This document shows, one piece after another, positions 21,764 through 32,274 of a DNA stretch of 64,000 bases (position 1 is the stretch's first letter; every line of letters starts with the position of its first letter). Origin of the DNA: Boesenbergia rotunda (Eukaryota > Streptophyta > Magnoliopsida > Zingiberales > Zingiberaceae); the NCBI GenBank assembly GCA_024364735.1, contig JAGFNQ010001174.1:62001-126000 (forward strand). The letters run 5' to 3'. The notes under the pieces are model-generated. The model saw nothing but the letters and a program-made list of their open reading frames with translations. It was not told where the DNA came from and did no database searches. The position numbers were made by a program, and so were the translations under genes.

Positions 21764-22207
21764 TCAACGGTCTGGCATTTGTTCCTCCACCTCAAATGCC
21801 GACGCCGGAAAAGCCCTAACCAACCCCGCCGGAGTTTTGAAGGTGATCTTCCCGGAGGGAGGGTCGCCGGCGGCGGAGGCTTCGGAAATCGAGATCCACA
21901 TCATCATCTCTTTGGTCTTGACCCCGGTTAGCTTCTTGATCCGGTACTTCTCCACCTGGGCGGTGATCTCGCGCCCGTACCGCACCTTCCTCCCCACCTT
22001 GTCGAAGTAGTGGTGGATCTCGCTCTTCTGCTTGATCCACACGAGGCCGGTCGACTCCACGAAGCCGCACTCGGTGATGTCCTTCAGCGGCAGGAGGCCG
22101 CCGGGGAGGCCGAGCTCGCGGAGGAGCGACCTGGACTTGACTTCGCAGATCTCGTGGTCGTAGTAGACTTCCGCCTTGGAGTGGAGGTCCTCGGAGACTA
22201 GAGACAT
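21764..22207 (-). CDS. DUF538 family protein (SVB-like)
   Basis: This is an intronless gene of 147 residues, the normal length for plant DUF538 proteins. Members such as Arabidopsis SVB affect trichome and shoot growth, but the biochemical role is not settled. The start MSLVSEDLHSKAEVYY is chosen because it matches family N-termini; an ATG 60 bases upstream would add an unlike, basic extension. Conserved blocks include SRSLLRELGLPGGLLPL, ITECGFVESTGLVWIKQK and LTGVKTKEMMMW, with the C-terminal KITFKTPAGLVRAFPASAFE. There is no signal peptide or membrane segment. The exon is GC-rich at its 5' end, as is common in monocots. It is 300 bp from the Harbinger element and about 1.6 kb downstream of VIP3, reading in the same direction. 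Confidence 0.93.
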   Translation of the reverse strand: MSLVSEDLHSKAEVYYDHEICEVKSRSLLRELGLPGGLLPLKDITECGFVESTGLVWIKQKSEIHHYFDKVGRKVRYGREITAQVEKYRIKKLTGVKTKEMMMWISISEASAAGDPPSGKITFKTPAGLVRAFPASAFEVEEQMPDR

Positions 22208-23564
22208 CTTCGCCTTCCTTTGGGAGGGTTCGTTTTCGATCTGGACTACCGGCGGCTTGCGCAACAAGGTGAATGAAATCGACCAAAAAGAGAACCGCGA
22301 GTTACGGAACCGTCAATTTCCTAAATACTCGTAACTAAATTTTATATTTATCAAAACCGCCCTCACAGAATACCGCAGTTGATATTTACATGAATATTTT
22401 TATTCTAATAAATCTTAGAACAATTCTAAAATATAAAATTGGGTGTGACATTTTAGAGCACAATGTAATTTACCTATTTATATTTTATTTTAGGATCAAC
22501 GATATTAGCAGGGGCATAATCAAGATTCAAAGGCCCTTGATATACATTCGACAATGAAAATGATAATGAATTTTGATTGAGGGATTTATGAATTTGATAA
22601 TAACCTAGTGGGGGCTAAGTTATAAAATCATGAGTATCATATTCATATTTTGATTCCGATCCCGTATATCAAGTATTATAAATGGGAATGAAATCTATTT
22701 CATTCCCATTTTCGACTTCTAAACCCACTTACCAAGCGCTCTCTTAAGAAGTGAGATATTTGAATGATGATGTAGATGTGGGAATAAAAAATATTTGAGA
22801 GAAATATCTTTTCTTAGTTCCCAGGGCATAGCATAGACACTGAGGGTGTCTGCGTATGATATTTTTGATATAATAGTCAGAAGTCGATTCTTGAAAATTG
22901 ATGACCTAATGTTGATGCTTCTCCATCAGATATCTTCCGTCAGTACCTGAATTTATCTTCCTATGTAGAACAATTTTTTCTAACGAGCTTGTGAGAAATA
23001 ATAAACTCACGGATATTTTAAAAATTCACTGGAATTTTAATTTAGACGGGAATTCAGATCTATGAAAATGATTATATTCAAGAAGATGAAATGAGTGCAA
23101 TAAACACAGAAGTTCGAAGTATTTACGATGTGTCTAAGATAATATATGACTGTACAAGATAACCACATACAGTTGCCCATGTCCATGTGAGACGATCCAT
23201 GATAGGAAAAATTTAAATATTGATCCACGGAAGAATTTTTAAATCCATCTATTTATTATTTTATAATTAATAAACAAGGAAAATAATAAATAATTCAACT
23301 TTTTAAAGAAATAAATATTTAAAAACTCCACGCAAAAATTCTTGCTCAATTTTTAACCCAAATAATCAGAAGGTTAAGGTTGTGAAAATGTTACAAATTG
23401 GTAATTCTCAATTTAGATTATGGAATCCAAATCTAAATCCAAAACTTAAGACTATCAGTGAATTTTGAACATATCTTGAAGTAAGCAATGAAGCCACAAA
23501 AGAATAAAAGAAAGTGGTGACAAGTAAAATGGTGAAGAAAATTTGATGCTGATATTTCTCATCA
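22208..23564. other. Intergenic region between the DUF538 gene and VIP3
   Basis: It holds the 5' UTR and promoter of the DUF538 gene (minus strand, about 22208-22400), then AT-rich sequence. I see no gene, RNA or element with definable ends. Confidence 0.6.
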
Positions 23565-23781
23565 CTGATACATATTGTTCAGAACAGCATTCAGGGCAGA
23601 GCACTTCACATTTATACAACAATCTTTGAAATCAAGTGCCATCAGGAATTATAGCCCCTGCCCATCTCCTCACTATTTCCATAGTCTGAGACAAAACAAA
23701 AGTATGCATTTTGAGCTGCCTCACATGAAAAAGGAAAAAAAACAAACAGTTAACCAAATACAGTAGGATCTTGTCACTGGA

Positions 23782-26700
23782 TTATGAGTAATCATATAAC
23801 GAGATGCTCTTGTCATCGGACACACTGGCAAGTCGTCCCACACGCACACCTGTTCCACCAGGAGGCCGGAATGCCACACCCCATACAGCATCAGAGTGGT
23901 TTGTCATAGTCTGAACCGCAGACCGCATGCTGATATCCCATAGCTTAACAGTTCGATCGCTAGACCCTGTAGCTATCGCCGCACCATCAGGACTGGCATC
24001 CACGCTAAGGACCCAGCTCGTGTGTCCTGACATTGCACCTGCCAAATTCTTTCCCTCGGCATCATACATGTGGATGTTAGTATCGTCACAAGCAGTAAAG
24101 AGCACCCGAGGATCCACCGGGGAGAAGGCCATGGACCTCACTGGCATGTTATGGCCTTCAAGGTGGTGAAGGAACTTAGCGCGGACAGCATCAAACACGC
24201 CAATTGTCCCATCCATAGATCCACAAGCTAATTTTTTACCGTCAGGACTCCAGGCAACGGAAAGGACAAATTTGCCACTGCCGGTCTTATCAGGACGGGC
24301 ACCTTCTGGTCGAGGAACAGCAAGGGTAGCAACAAGTTCCCACGTCGAGGTATCCCACAACTTAATTGAACCATTGCCACCTGCAGCAACTGCCAAAATA
24401 GTGCCCTGGAAGGGGTAAAATTAACATGAGATACTTGTGCAAATTCTCTAAATATTCCAAAGCAAGTAACAATCATCATAGCGGTAAAATAGCACATTAG
24501 TAAAATATACAATTAAAACATAAAAAAAGAATTACTATCTCACTCAAATAAGACACATTAAACTTCATAAACCAACATAGCTAGTTCTTAAAAGTTGGAA
24601 CAGAATTTAAGTAAATAAAAATTCTAAAATAAATTCATATCCCAAATGAAGGTTAGTTGCAAATTAACCTAAAATAGCCGTCTAAATATCCCAAGGATGT
24701 ATAAACACTTCTATTATATGAAAGAAAACACCTAATTTCAAAACATTTTGTTTCCCCATATATGCGGAAAGGCAAATGACATATCTTCAGATGACTATGT
24801 AAAATTGTTTTAGCTTCATCAATCTTATAACAGCAAAAGCAGTTACCCCATGTTTGAATATAGTAGATATATCAAGCATAGTTCCAGATTGGGCATTAAC
24901 TTGAGCAAGGATTCAGGTCATTAGCACAATGGTCTCATACAGATGGATCAACAATCGAGCAACATGTAAACCTAGGCATCAACTCAGTCAAATTCTCTAA
25001 TCCAACAGGCCTAGGTTGATGTTGAAAAGGATGAAAGAGAAATTTGCAAAACACACTACAAGAACATATAAGAGCAAGATTAGTCGATTACTGGTAGACA
25101 GCTCCTTATTAAGTACTAAAACTAATTATAGTATCAAATGTCCTCATATTTTCACAAAATATCAAACAAATTTATTAAGCATAATAAACATGTGTTATTG
25201 CTTGTTAAGGCCTAATGGAATGAACCAGACAAGTTGATTCAGGAATATTCAACTTCAGACTGATCAATATTGGTATTTAAAAAGTATTATCTTAAGAAAA
25301 AAGAGAATAAATCTCACAAAAATAACACTTTCAGCTTCAGTTGTGCAATGTAGACATTGTACATCAAAGGGGTTGAATCAGAGAGGAAAGGCAAAGGGCA
25401 ACAACTTTGCAGTGTGGATCATGGGCCATCCATCACTACACCTCATGTACAATGTTGGCATCTGAACATTACAAGTTCTACTTGTAAGTACCCTGGGTTC
25501 AATCGAGTTAAGTTAGACCATGTGTTTTTGATGTCTTGTGTCTGAGTGTGCAGGGACTTGGGAACACAAGAAGTCGAGCGGAAGACGCAACGAGCGATAA
25601 AGATGACACAGGAAGAGAGTTGACGGGATTGGTGCATCTGAGGGACGAGGAGCTACGGAAGAGTACATCGGTGGAGCGAGAAGGGCGCGCACAACGTCCA
25701 CGAGACGAGAAGCCGAGAGGAAGCCTGCTCGAGGAGAAGATTGAAGTTGGATTCAGGTGAGTTCAACTCTGAACGGCCGAAGCATCACCCAAGTGAGTGG
25801 AACGAAGAATGGTCAATGCTGAGATTGACCATTCGGATGAACAGTGCTCGAGGCACCTCAGTTATGACTGAAGGCGCCTCCGATGAACAGTAGCCGAGGC
25901 GTCTTAGTTCAAATTGAAGTCGTCTCCAACGTAGCAAAGACGTCGGATAGCCGTTTACTGCGTAGATAAAATTCTATTCATTGAGGCACCCTGGATGACA
26001 TTGGAGGCGCTTCTAATGGCACGTTAAAATGGTAACTTTTCATAACGCTATAAATAGTACCCTAGAGCTAGGAGTTTAATAACACAAATTGTATTCATTT
26101 TCTATACTTTGATTTTGAGCTTCCAACTGCTGTAAAGGGACTTCTCCGCATAGTGCTTCTAATTGCCTTGGATTAACAACCACCAGGTTGTAACCAAGTA
26201 AAATTATGAGTCCTCTTTCCTGTTATGTTAATTATTTCTGCTTAATTAATCTGTGTCCTTGCTAAATAGAAAGCAAGAGAAGATAGTTAATTTTATTTGC
26301 AAGTTATTCAACCCCCTCTAGCTGGTCCGACCCGATCCAACACTACTGAGCATGAATACTAAAATATAAACAAAGGTTGTATAGTTGTACAATTAATGGG
26401 ATTGTTAGAACAATTTACTTTCGTACAAATTTAACTTCGACTATAAGGTAGTTTAATTGTTAATGTTAAAGTTAACAGAAAAATCCATAAAAGTTTAAGG
26501 ACTCTTCGTCATATTTTTCTATGGGAGAAAATGAAAGAAAATAAAAGTAAGCTGCTTTTTTCTGCTTGTTCATGAGGTTCTCAAACTAGCTAGCTGACCA
26601 ATGTTCACCAAAGCTCCATTATTATAATGATCCCTAAAAATAATGTGGTTGCAATATGAAAAAAAAAAACACCTTGGGGATCTAAGAAGATTGTTGAATC

Positions 26701-27418
26701 ACAAGTAAGTCACCATAAAATTATCCATTAGTTGCCATGTCAGCTACGCAACAACTTAAATATCTCACTGGGAAATTTTATCCAACAAACCATCATAAAA
26801 ATACAGAAAGGAAACTCAGAAATCTAAAAATAAAGTTTGGAAGTTGATAGTGTATTAAGTATGTCAGTAAAGCATTTACTTATGGTACATGCTTAGGGTT
26901 AATAGCTGGGTTGTTATTCTAGTGTGTTCTCGATGTATCCTAGTTCTTATTCAGCAAACGCAGAGATTTGTATACAACACCATATCAAGAAAAAACAAAG
27001 AGGCATAATGAGCTCAGGATAATAAAGCAGATCAAAGTTGAATAGGATTGACCAGAACGCATAACTGCTTCACCTTTGGGTCAAACTGCATACTCCAGAC
27101 CTCAGATGGAGGCGACTCGAGGGTGGCAATGGAAGCATATGAGTCAACTTCGAACACGCGGATAAAGCTGTCCATCGAGGAGGAAGCCGCCACCGCGCCG
27201 GAAGGGTGCGCCGCGACGGAGACCACCCCAAGCGAGTGTCCCCTCAACGGCGTCCCAACTCGGACGAGCTCATCAGGGCGCCACAGCCGCAGTGTCTCAT
27301 CGAGCGACCCAGTCAGCAGGAGCGCTGGTCTCTCGTTCGTTGCCGGGATCCACGCCGCCGCCCATATCGATTCTTCATGGGCGTTCTCCACCGATTTCAG
27401 CCCCGCCAGCTTCATCTC
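23782..27418 (-). CDS. VIP3: WD40-repeat protein VIP3/SKI8 (two exons)
   Basis: VIP3 is the plant Ski8 homologue, shared by the Paf1 transcription-elongation complex and the cytoplasmic Ski RNA-decay complex. Exon 1 is 27418-27074 (115 codons, MKLAGLKSVENAHEESIWAA...). The GT is at 27073-27072 and the AG at 24407-24406, and exon 2 is 24405-23782 (207 codons plus stop, ending SLYDYS). The product is 322 residues, the usual length, with about seven WD repeats (LLLTGSLDETLRLW, GNGSIKLWD, LACGSMDGTIGVFD, ATGSSDRTVKLWD). The reading frame closes exactly across the 2668-bp intron. The upstream in-frame Met at 27463 is less likely than the family start. The intron contains an isolated LTR in antisense orientation (25453-26342). 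About 23565-23781 is probably 3' UTR. Confidence 0.95.
25453..26342 (+). mobile_element. Isolated (probably solo) Sirevirus-type LTR in the VIP3 intron
   Basis: It runs from TGTTGGCATCTGAAC to ...GACCCGATCCAACA, about 890 bp, opposite to VIP3. Its layout follows the other Sirevirus LTRs here: a GCAGGGACTTGGGAACACAAG block, three palindrome pairs, TATAAATAG near 26047, and an end in CAACCCCCTCTAGC. No primer site, gag or second LTR is present. No convincing TSD was found, so the left edge is approximate. Confidence 0.78.
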
Positions 27419-27858
27419 GCCGCCGTAAAAGCGATATACAAGTGGTCGAGCCAGAAGCAACAATATCCGTAGTTGAATCAGGAACGAAAACCCTAATTTT
27501 TCACAGCGAAGTAGTTGAAAAACCCATTGCCTAAATAGACCCGCGTCAAGGAATCATGTGTCGGAGGCAGCACAGCCAACACAGATTAGCAGCCAATCAA
27601 AATCCCAAATGCGAAACATGCATTCAAATAAATTAATGAAAAAACCATCATTATTTTCTAAATGTAATTTATCATATCGCGTACGTAAAATTTTAAATTT
27701 ACTAAATTGATACGTGACTTTATTATTTTTAAAGATCATATTCAATTATATGTTCTTTGCATTCTATCTTACTGACAAATCTAATTTTTTATCTTTTTCT
27801 TTCCTCTATCATTTTTTTTCTATCTCTCTCCTTTCTCTCTTTTTTGTTGTATTAATTG

Positions 27859-28557
27859 GAGAAAACTCCCTAATTCCAAACTGACCTTTGCATGCACTCC
27901 CCATTTGATAAATTCTTTGCATTCACTCCCTAATGGATTGAGTATAAAAGAGTGAAAATTCAGTATACATTATAAAGATTTGAGTATAAATTGTTTGAGA
28001 TTGAGTACTAATTTAAGGAATTTGAGTACAAAGTTTCGATAACCCCTTATTTGAAAATCTTGATTTGGTGAGTATAAAAGAGTAAAAACTCAGTATATGT
28101 TATAAAGATTTGAGTATAAATTATTTGAAATTGAGTACTAATTTAAGAAATTTAAGTATAAAATTTCGGTGACCCTTCATGTGAAAATCTTGATGTGGTG
28201 GATACAACCTCATATATTCAAATTTCTAAATTTTATACTTAAATTTTTTTAAATAATACTCAATATAAATTAATTTATACTTAAATTTTGATAATGTATA
28301 CTGAAATTTTTACTATATACTGAAACAATGTATACTCAAATTGTTTCAAATAATACTCAAATTTCTTAAATTAGTACTCAATCTCAAACAATTTATACTC
28401 AAATCTTTACAATTTATACTGAATTTTTACTCTTTTATACTGATAAAAAAAAATAACACACAAAACTATCTTGTCAATCCCATCAGGGAGTGCATGCAAA
28501 GAAATTTTCGGTTGGGGAGTGCATGCAAAGATGAATTTGATGTTGGGGAGTTTTCTC
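27859..28557. mobile_element. Foldback MITE
   Basis: The ends are inverted: GAGAAAACTCCCTAA at the left and TTGGGGAGTTTTCTC at the right, each followed inward by copies of TTTGCATGCACTCCCC. Inside, GAGTATAAAAGAGTG...GAGTACTAATTTAAG (about 27948-28036) has its reverse complement at about 28357-28440, with a partial second set between. There is no coding capacity. The superfamily is not determined because no clear TSD was seen. Confidence 0.72.
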
Positions 28558-28599
28558 AAATTTTCCCTTTTTTGTTTGCATATATAACATATGTTTGAT

Positions 28600-29480
28600 A
28601 TGCAAACATATCAGGCTATGACATTTAAGATTTAATTTATTTTTTTTATAACATTTTAATATCCTTGAAGAAGCCAAAATAAATAATGAATAATAAATTT
28701 GAACTCCTTACCTTAGAAATCTATAGGAATTGAAATAAGTCCAATCGAAATTCTAGATCTATTAATGAGTTTCGGTCAAAATCCACTTATCGATCTAGAT
28801 ACCTCATATTGCAACCATTTCAAGCGATGTGAATTTTTGAGGTTGCAAGGATTTTAAATATGTCATCCATTGTTTATTTTGACTTCTCCGAAAATGTTAA
28901 AATGTAATAAAGAAGAATCGGTAAAAGATCCACGTTGGACCTGATATGATTCCATATCATATTCACATTGTGCTTGATATAATCCATATCAGACCCAATG
29001 TGGAATTTTTTATCGATTCTTCCTTATGTTTTAACATCTCCGGAGAAGCCGATATAAACAATAGATAGTATATTTGAACTCCTTACAACTTCATAAATTC
29101 ACATGAAATAATCAACTAAAATCTACTGATCGACTTAGAGAACTCTAATTGCAACTATTTCAGTTCCTGTGGATTTTTGAGATTACAAGGAATTCAAATA
29201 TGTTCTCTAATATTTATTTCGACTTCTCCAAAGGTTCTAAAATATAAAAAGGAAGAATCAATAAAAAAAATTCACGTTAGACCTGGTATAGAATCATATT
29301 AGGCCCACGTTGGACATAATATAATTCATATTAGGTCCACATTAGGGTTTTTACCGATTCTTCCTTATTATATTTTAATACCTCAGAAGAAGCCAAAATA
29401 AACAATGGATAACATATTTAAACTCCTTGCAACCTCAGAAATCCACCAGATATGAAATGGTTGCAATCTGAGACTTTAGG
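28600..29480. repeat. AT-rich diverged repeats in both orientations
   Basis: Blocks such as GAAGAAGCCAAAATAAA..AATG recur near 28668, 29043 and 29390. Inverted counterparts (CATTGTTTATTTTGACTTCTCC-like) occur near 28868 and 29210, together with repeated CACGTTGGACCTGATAT and GATTCTTCCTTAT words. It looks like two or three overlapping copies of a non-coding palindromic element; boundaries are unresolved. Confidence 0.5.
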
Positions 29481-30179
29481 TCGATTAGTGAATTTCGGTC
29501 TAAACCTTAAACGTTAAACGTCATGAGCCTGATATGATTTATATATCAAACCTATGTTATGCATATATGCATGCGAAAAAGAGATGAAAGAAAAGAAAAA
29601 AGAAATTATATGTATAGAAAAGGAAAGTGAAGAGATAAAAAATATATAAAGAAAAGAGACAAAAAAAACATTAGAGGGGTAGAACCAAAAGAATATATAA
29701 TTAAGTATGTCTTTTAATAAATACCAAAATAATATATGACTTTTGGTAAATTCAAAATCTACTTGTGTGATTTGGTGAAGTCCCATTTTCTAAATGCTCA
29801 CTAACAATGAGTTGCATTAGTCAACCTAACATTTGCATCTTCAAGCTTTGTCCATTATACTTTGTTGGTGTTTCAATCAATGAACTTGCTATGGAGGCTA
29901 TGCTTTCGCTCTGTGCCATCAATCTAAAAAGCATAATCTAAGATTATCTTGGGATGAGATCAACATTCCTTATTACTTATTAGGGAGCCACTACAACTAT
30001 ACCTGCAGCTCTGGCATTATAAAAAGTTTTGTTAGGCCTGAAGGCGACTCTTGAAAGACAGTTCCGGGAGTCAAAGTTGCCAAGTTCCGAGACTTCCCAA
30101 CTATATCAGCTACAATAGCGAGGGGGAAGCAAAGGTTGAAACTATTCCTGCCAAAAACAAGGCTTCTCATCCTAGGAGT

Positions 30180-30640
30180 TAGCAGGTATGAAACCTACAC
30201 TGCCTCTCTGTCTCTCCGAGTTTATACTACTAAGTATAAGTAGCACTTCTGCTATTCAATCATAGAATCGATTCCGATCAAGAAAGCCCTTTCTATGTTA
30301 TTTTATTAGTAAAGCGCTAACGAGCAAGAAAAGGGGCCCTGGATATAGATAGGGCGTTAGCGCTTTAGAAAGATTGCAGCTAGCGAGCTTCAAAAGGGAT
30401 GCGCGTTAGCGAACGGTGGTCGTAGATCAGCAGCTCAATCCCTTGCTTTGTTGCCCTTCTCAAAGTCAAGTTTCTCGCTTGTGAGTCATGAAGCCCCTAC
30501 CTTTTTTTTATGGGATATTTGAAGAAGCGCAGGTTTGGAACCCTATAAAGAAGTTGGGATCTCGATGAGAACGACTTCTTTTCCATTTACCTACAATTTA
30601 TTATCTATAATTTGTTCTTTTCCTGTTATAGTAATCCTGC
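30180..30640. other. Probable mitochondrial DNA insertion (NUMT)
   Basis: The stretch with AAGAAAGCCCTTTCTATG, AGTAAAGCGCTAACGAGC and GGGCGTTAGCGCTTT has the composition and characteristic GCGCTAACGAGC words of plant mitochondrial intergenic DNA. It holds no gene. The call is from recollection of such sequence, and the limits are approximate. Confidence 0.45.
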
Positions 30641-30803
30641 AAAAAAAAAACGAAATTAATCTTGTTTATCCCTTATTGATTGAATATACTCATTATCTCT
30701 TCCTTATTTTATAAAAAATTTTGATTTATTTATATTTTTATTGTTTGTGTGAATCCAACAACAATCTTTATTTGATTTAGTTTAGTTTTTTATTTGTTTT
30801 ATC

Positions 30804-31216
30804 TAGGGGCGTCAATTCGAATAAGTCAGATTGGATTCGTGTCGGATTGGATTTTTTTTCAAAAAATTCAAACCCGAACCCAACTTGAATTCAACCCGAA
30901 TAACCCGATCAAAATGATTTTTTTTACTATTTTCTCTATAATTTTTCACTTTTATCTCAATTCTCATTATTATCAGCCTAATATTGATATTAATATATAT
31001 AAAAATATCGTAATTTTTAAAATAAAATTTGATTTAATTCCAAAAAACCATTAAACCTAAATTCGGGTTAACCCAAACCCAACTCGAAATTTTTAACTTG
31101 AAAACCCTTCAACCCGAACCAACCCCAACCTGAACACAAAATCCCTAACCCGAACTTGATTTTTTTTCAGGTCAACTGGGTTGGGTCATCAGGTCGAGTT
31201 CATTTTTGACACCCTA
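30804..31216. mobile_element. hAT-like MITE (TAGGGGCG... family)
   Basis: The ends TAGGGGCGTCAA and TTGACACCCTA are inverted, flanked by 8-bp near-identical duplications GTTTTATC (30796-30803) and TTTTTATC (31217-31224). Its 413 bp hold many AACCCGAACCC / GGGTTGGGT-like subterminal repeats and an AT-rich centre, with no coding capacity. It resembles the element at 59343-59766. Confidence 0.78.
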
Positions 31217-32062
31217 TTTTTATCACTATTCTAGTCATGTTTATATTAACAATGTTATTTGAACAAATATTTGATCATAGATAAAAAAAAAATCTCTTTA
31301 TCGCGACCCTATCGTATTGTTGGATTTGGTTTTCAATTAACTTTAGTCAAAGGATGGGTTTGTATTATCGGGGTTACTATTATAGTAGATTTTTTTCCCA
31401 TTAACTTGAGTTAAATAAAATATATAAACAAATAGTTGGTTCGTGGGAATTTTAACATTTTTATTAGGAATTTGATGCTTTTTTACTATATATATATATA
31501 TATATATAATTGATTAATAAATCAACAAGAAATATTTGTTCTTTGTTCAATGTTTTGATGGGGTCGCGTAATCTAATTCAATTGATTTTTTATTTCGATC
31601 ATATCTACATATCAACTTTTGTACGATATTTGAGAATCGTAGTCAATATCTCAGCGTAAATCCAAGATAATCCCTTGTAAATAGCCAATTCAAAATTCTT
31701 ACATGATGTACTAACAGTGCATCAAAGATGCAGTCATGGATTCTCCCGATATGCCACAATTACTATGAGTAAACATATTAATGGCAAGGAATACATTTTT
31801 GCTATGCTACTAATACTTATATTTGCTCTGTTATTCTGCCTAAGGCTGGTTGAGGAAGAGTTACGGGGAATAAAATAAAAATATGTTGATTCCAGACTTT
31901 ATTGTTATATGTCATCGTAAAATCTTTTATGATGAAAAAAAAGTAAAGTAAGGACGTTCCATTTCGACAAAAGACCATACCCAAGTTCAATAACTTTAGA
32001 TCTGCTATCTCGATTATGATTTTCCTACCCTTAGAGAGAAATACCCTTCCCAAAAGGGAGGT
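31217..32062. other. AT-rich intergenic sequence with (TA)n run
   Basis: It contains a TA dinucleotide run near 31487-31508 and no gene. The last 80 bases or so may already be plastid spacer next to the trnR copy. Confidence 0.5.
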
Positions 32063-32135
32063 TGGGCGAGGAGGGATTCGAACCCTGACACCATTGTTTG
32101 TAGCCACATGCTCTAATCCTTTGAGCTATATGTTC
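32063..32135 (-). pseudogene. trnR-ACG: Plastid-derived trnR-ACG copy
   Basis: On the minus strand it reads TAGCTCAAAGGATTAGAGCA for the D arm, GTGGCTACAAACAATG for the anticodon arm, and AGGGTTCGAATCCC for the T arm, ending TCGCCCA. This matches plastid trnR-ACG, with the acceptor 5' strand degraded and the anticodon now ACA. It is the last gene of the plastid rRNA cluster and lies in the expected order after the rrn5 copy, separated by an inserted LTR. Confidence 0.8.
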
Positions 32136-32274
32136 CACCCCACCTCCACTGAATATATGCTTGGGAGTACCCTCAAAAAGGAACATTGCCTCAGCCATTT
32201 CAGGTTAAGAAGATGTAAAAACACGTTTCTCTCTATCTATAAGAAATAGAATAGTGTGTTTCAAGGTGTGAAGT

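Noticed and set aside
21816..22286. 156-codon frame overlapping the DUF538 gene
   Set aside because: It is out of frame with the recognisable DUF538 protein; Arg/Pro-rich translation reflects GC-rich codons.
25448..26347. A TSD for the VIP3-intron LTR
   Set aside because: The flanking five bases (TACAA and CTACT) do not match at the boundaries chosen.
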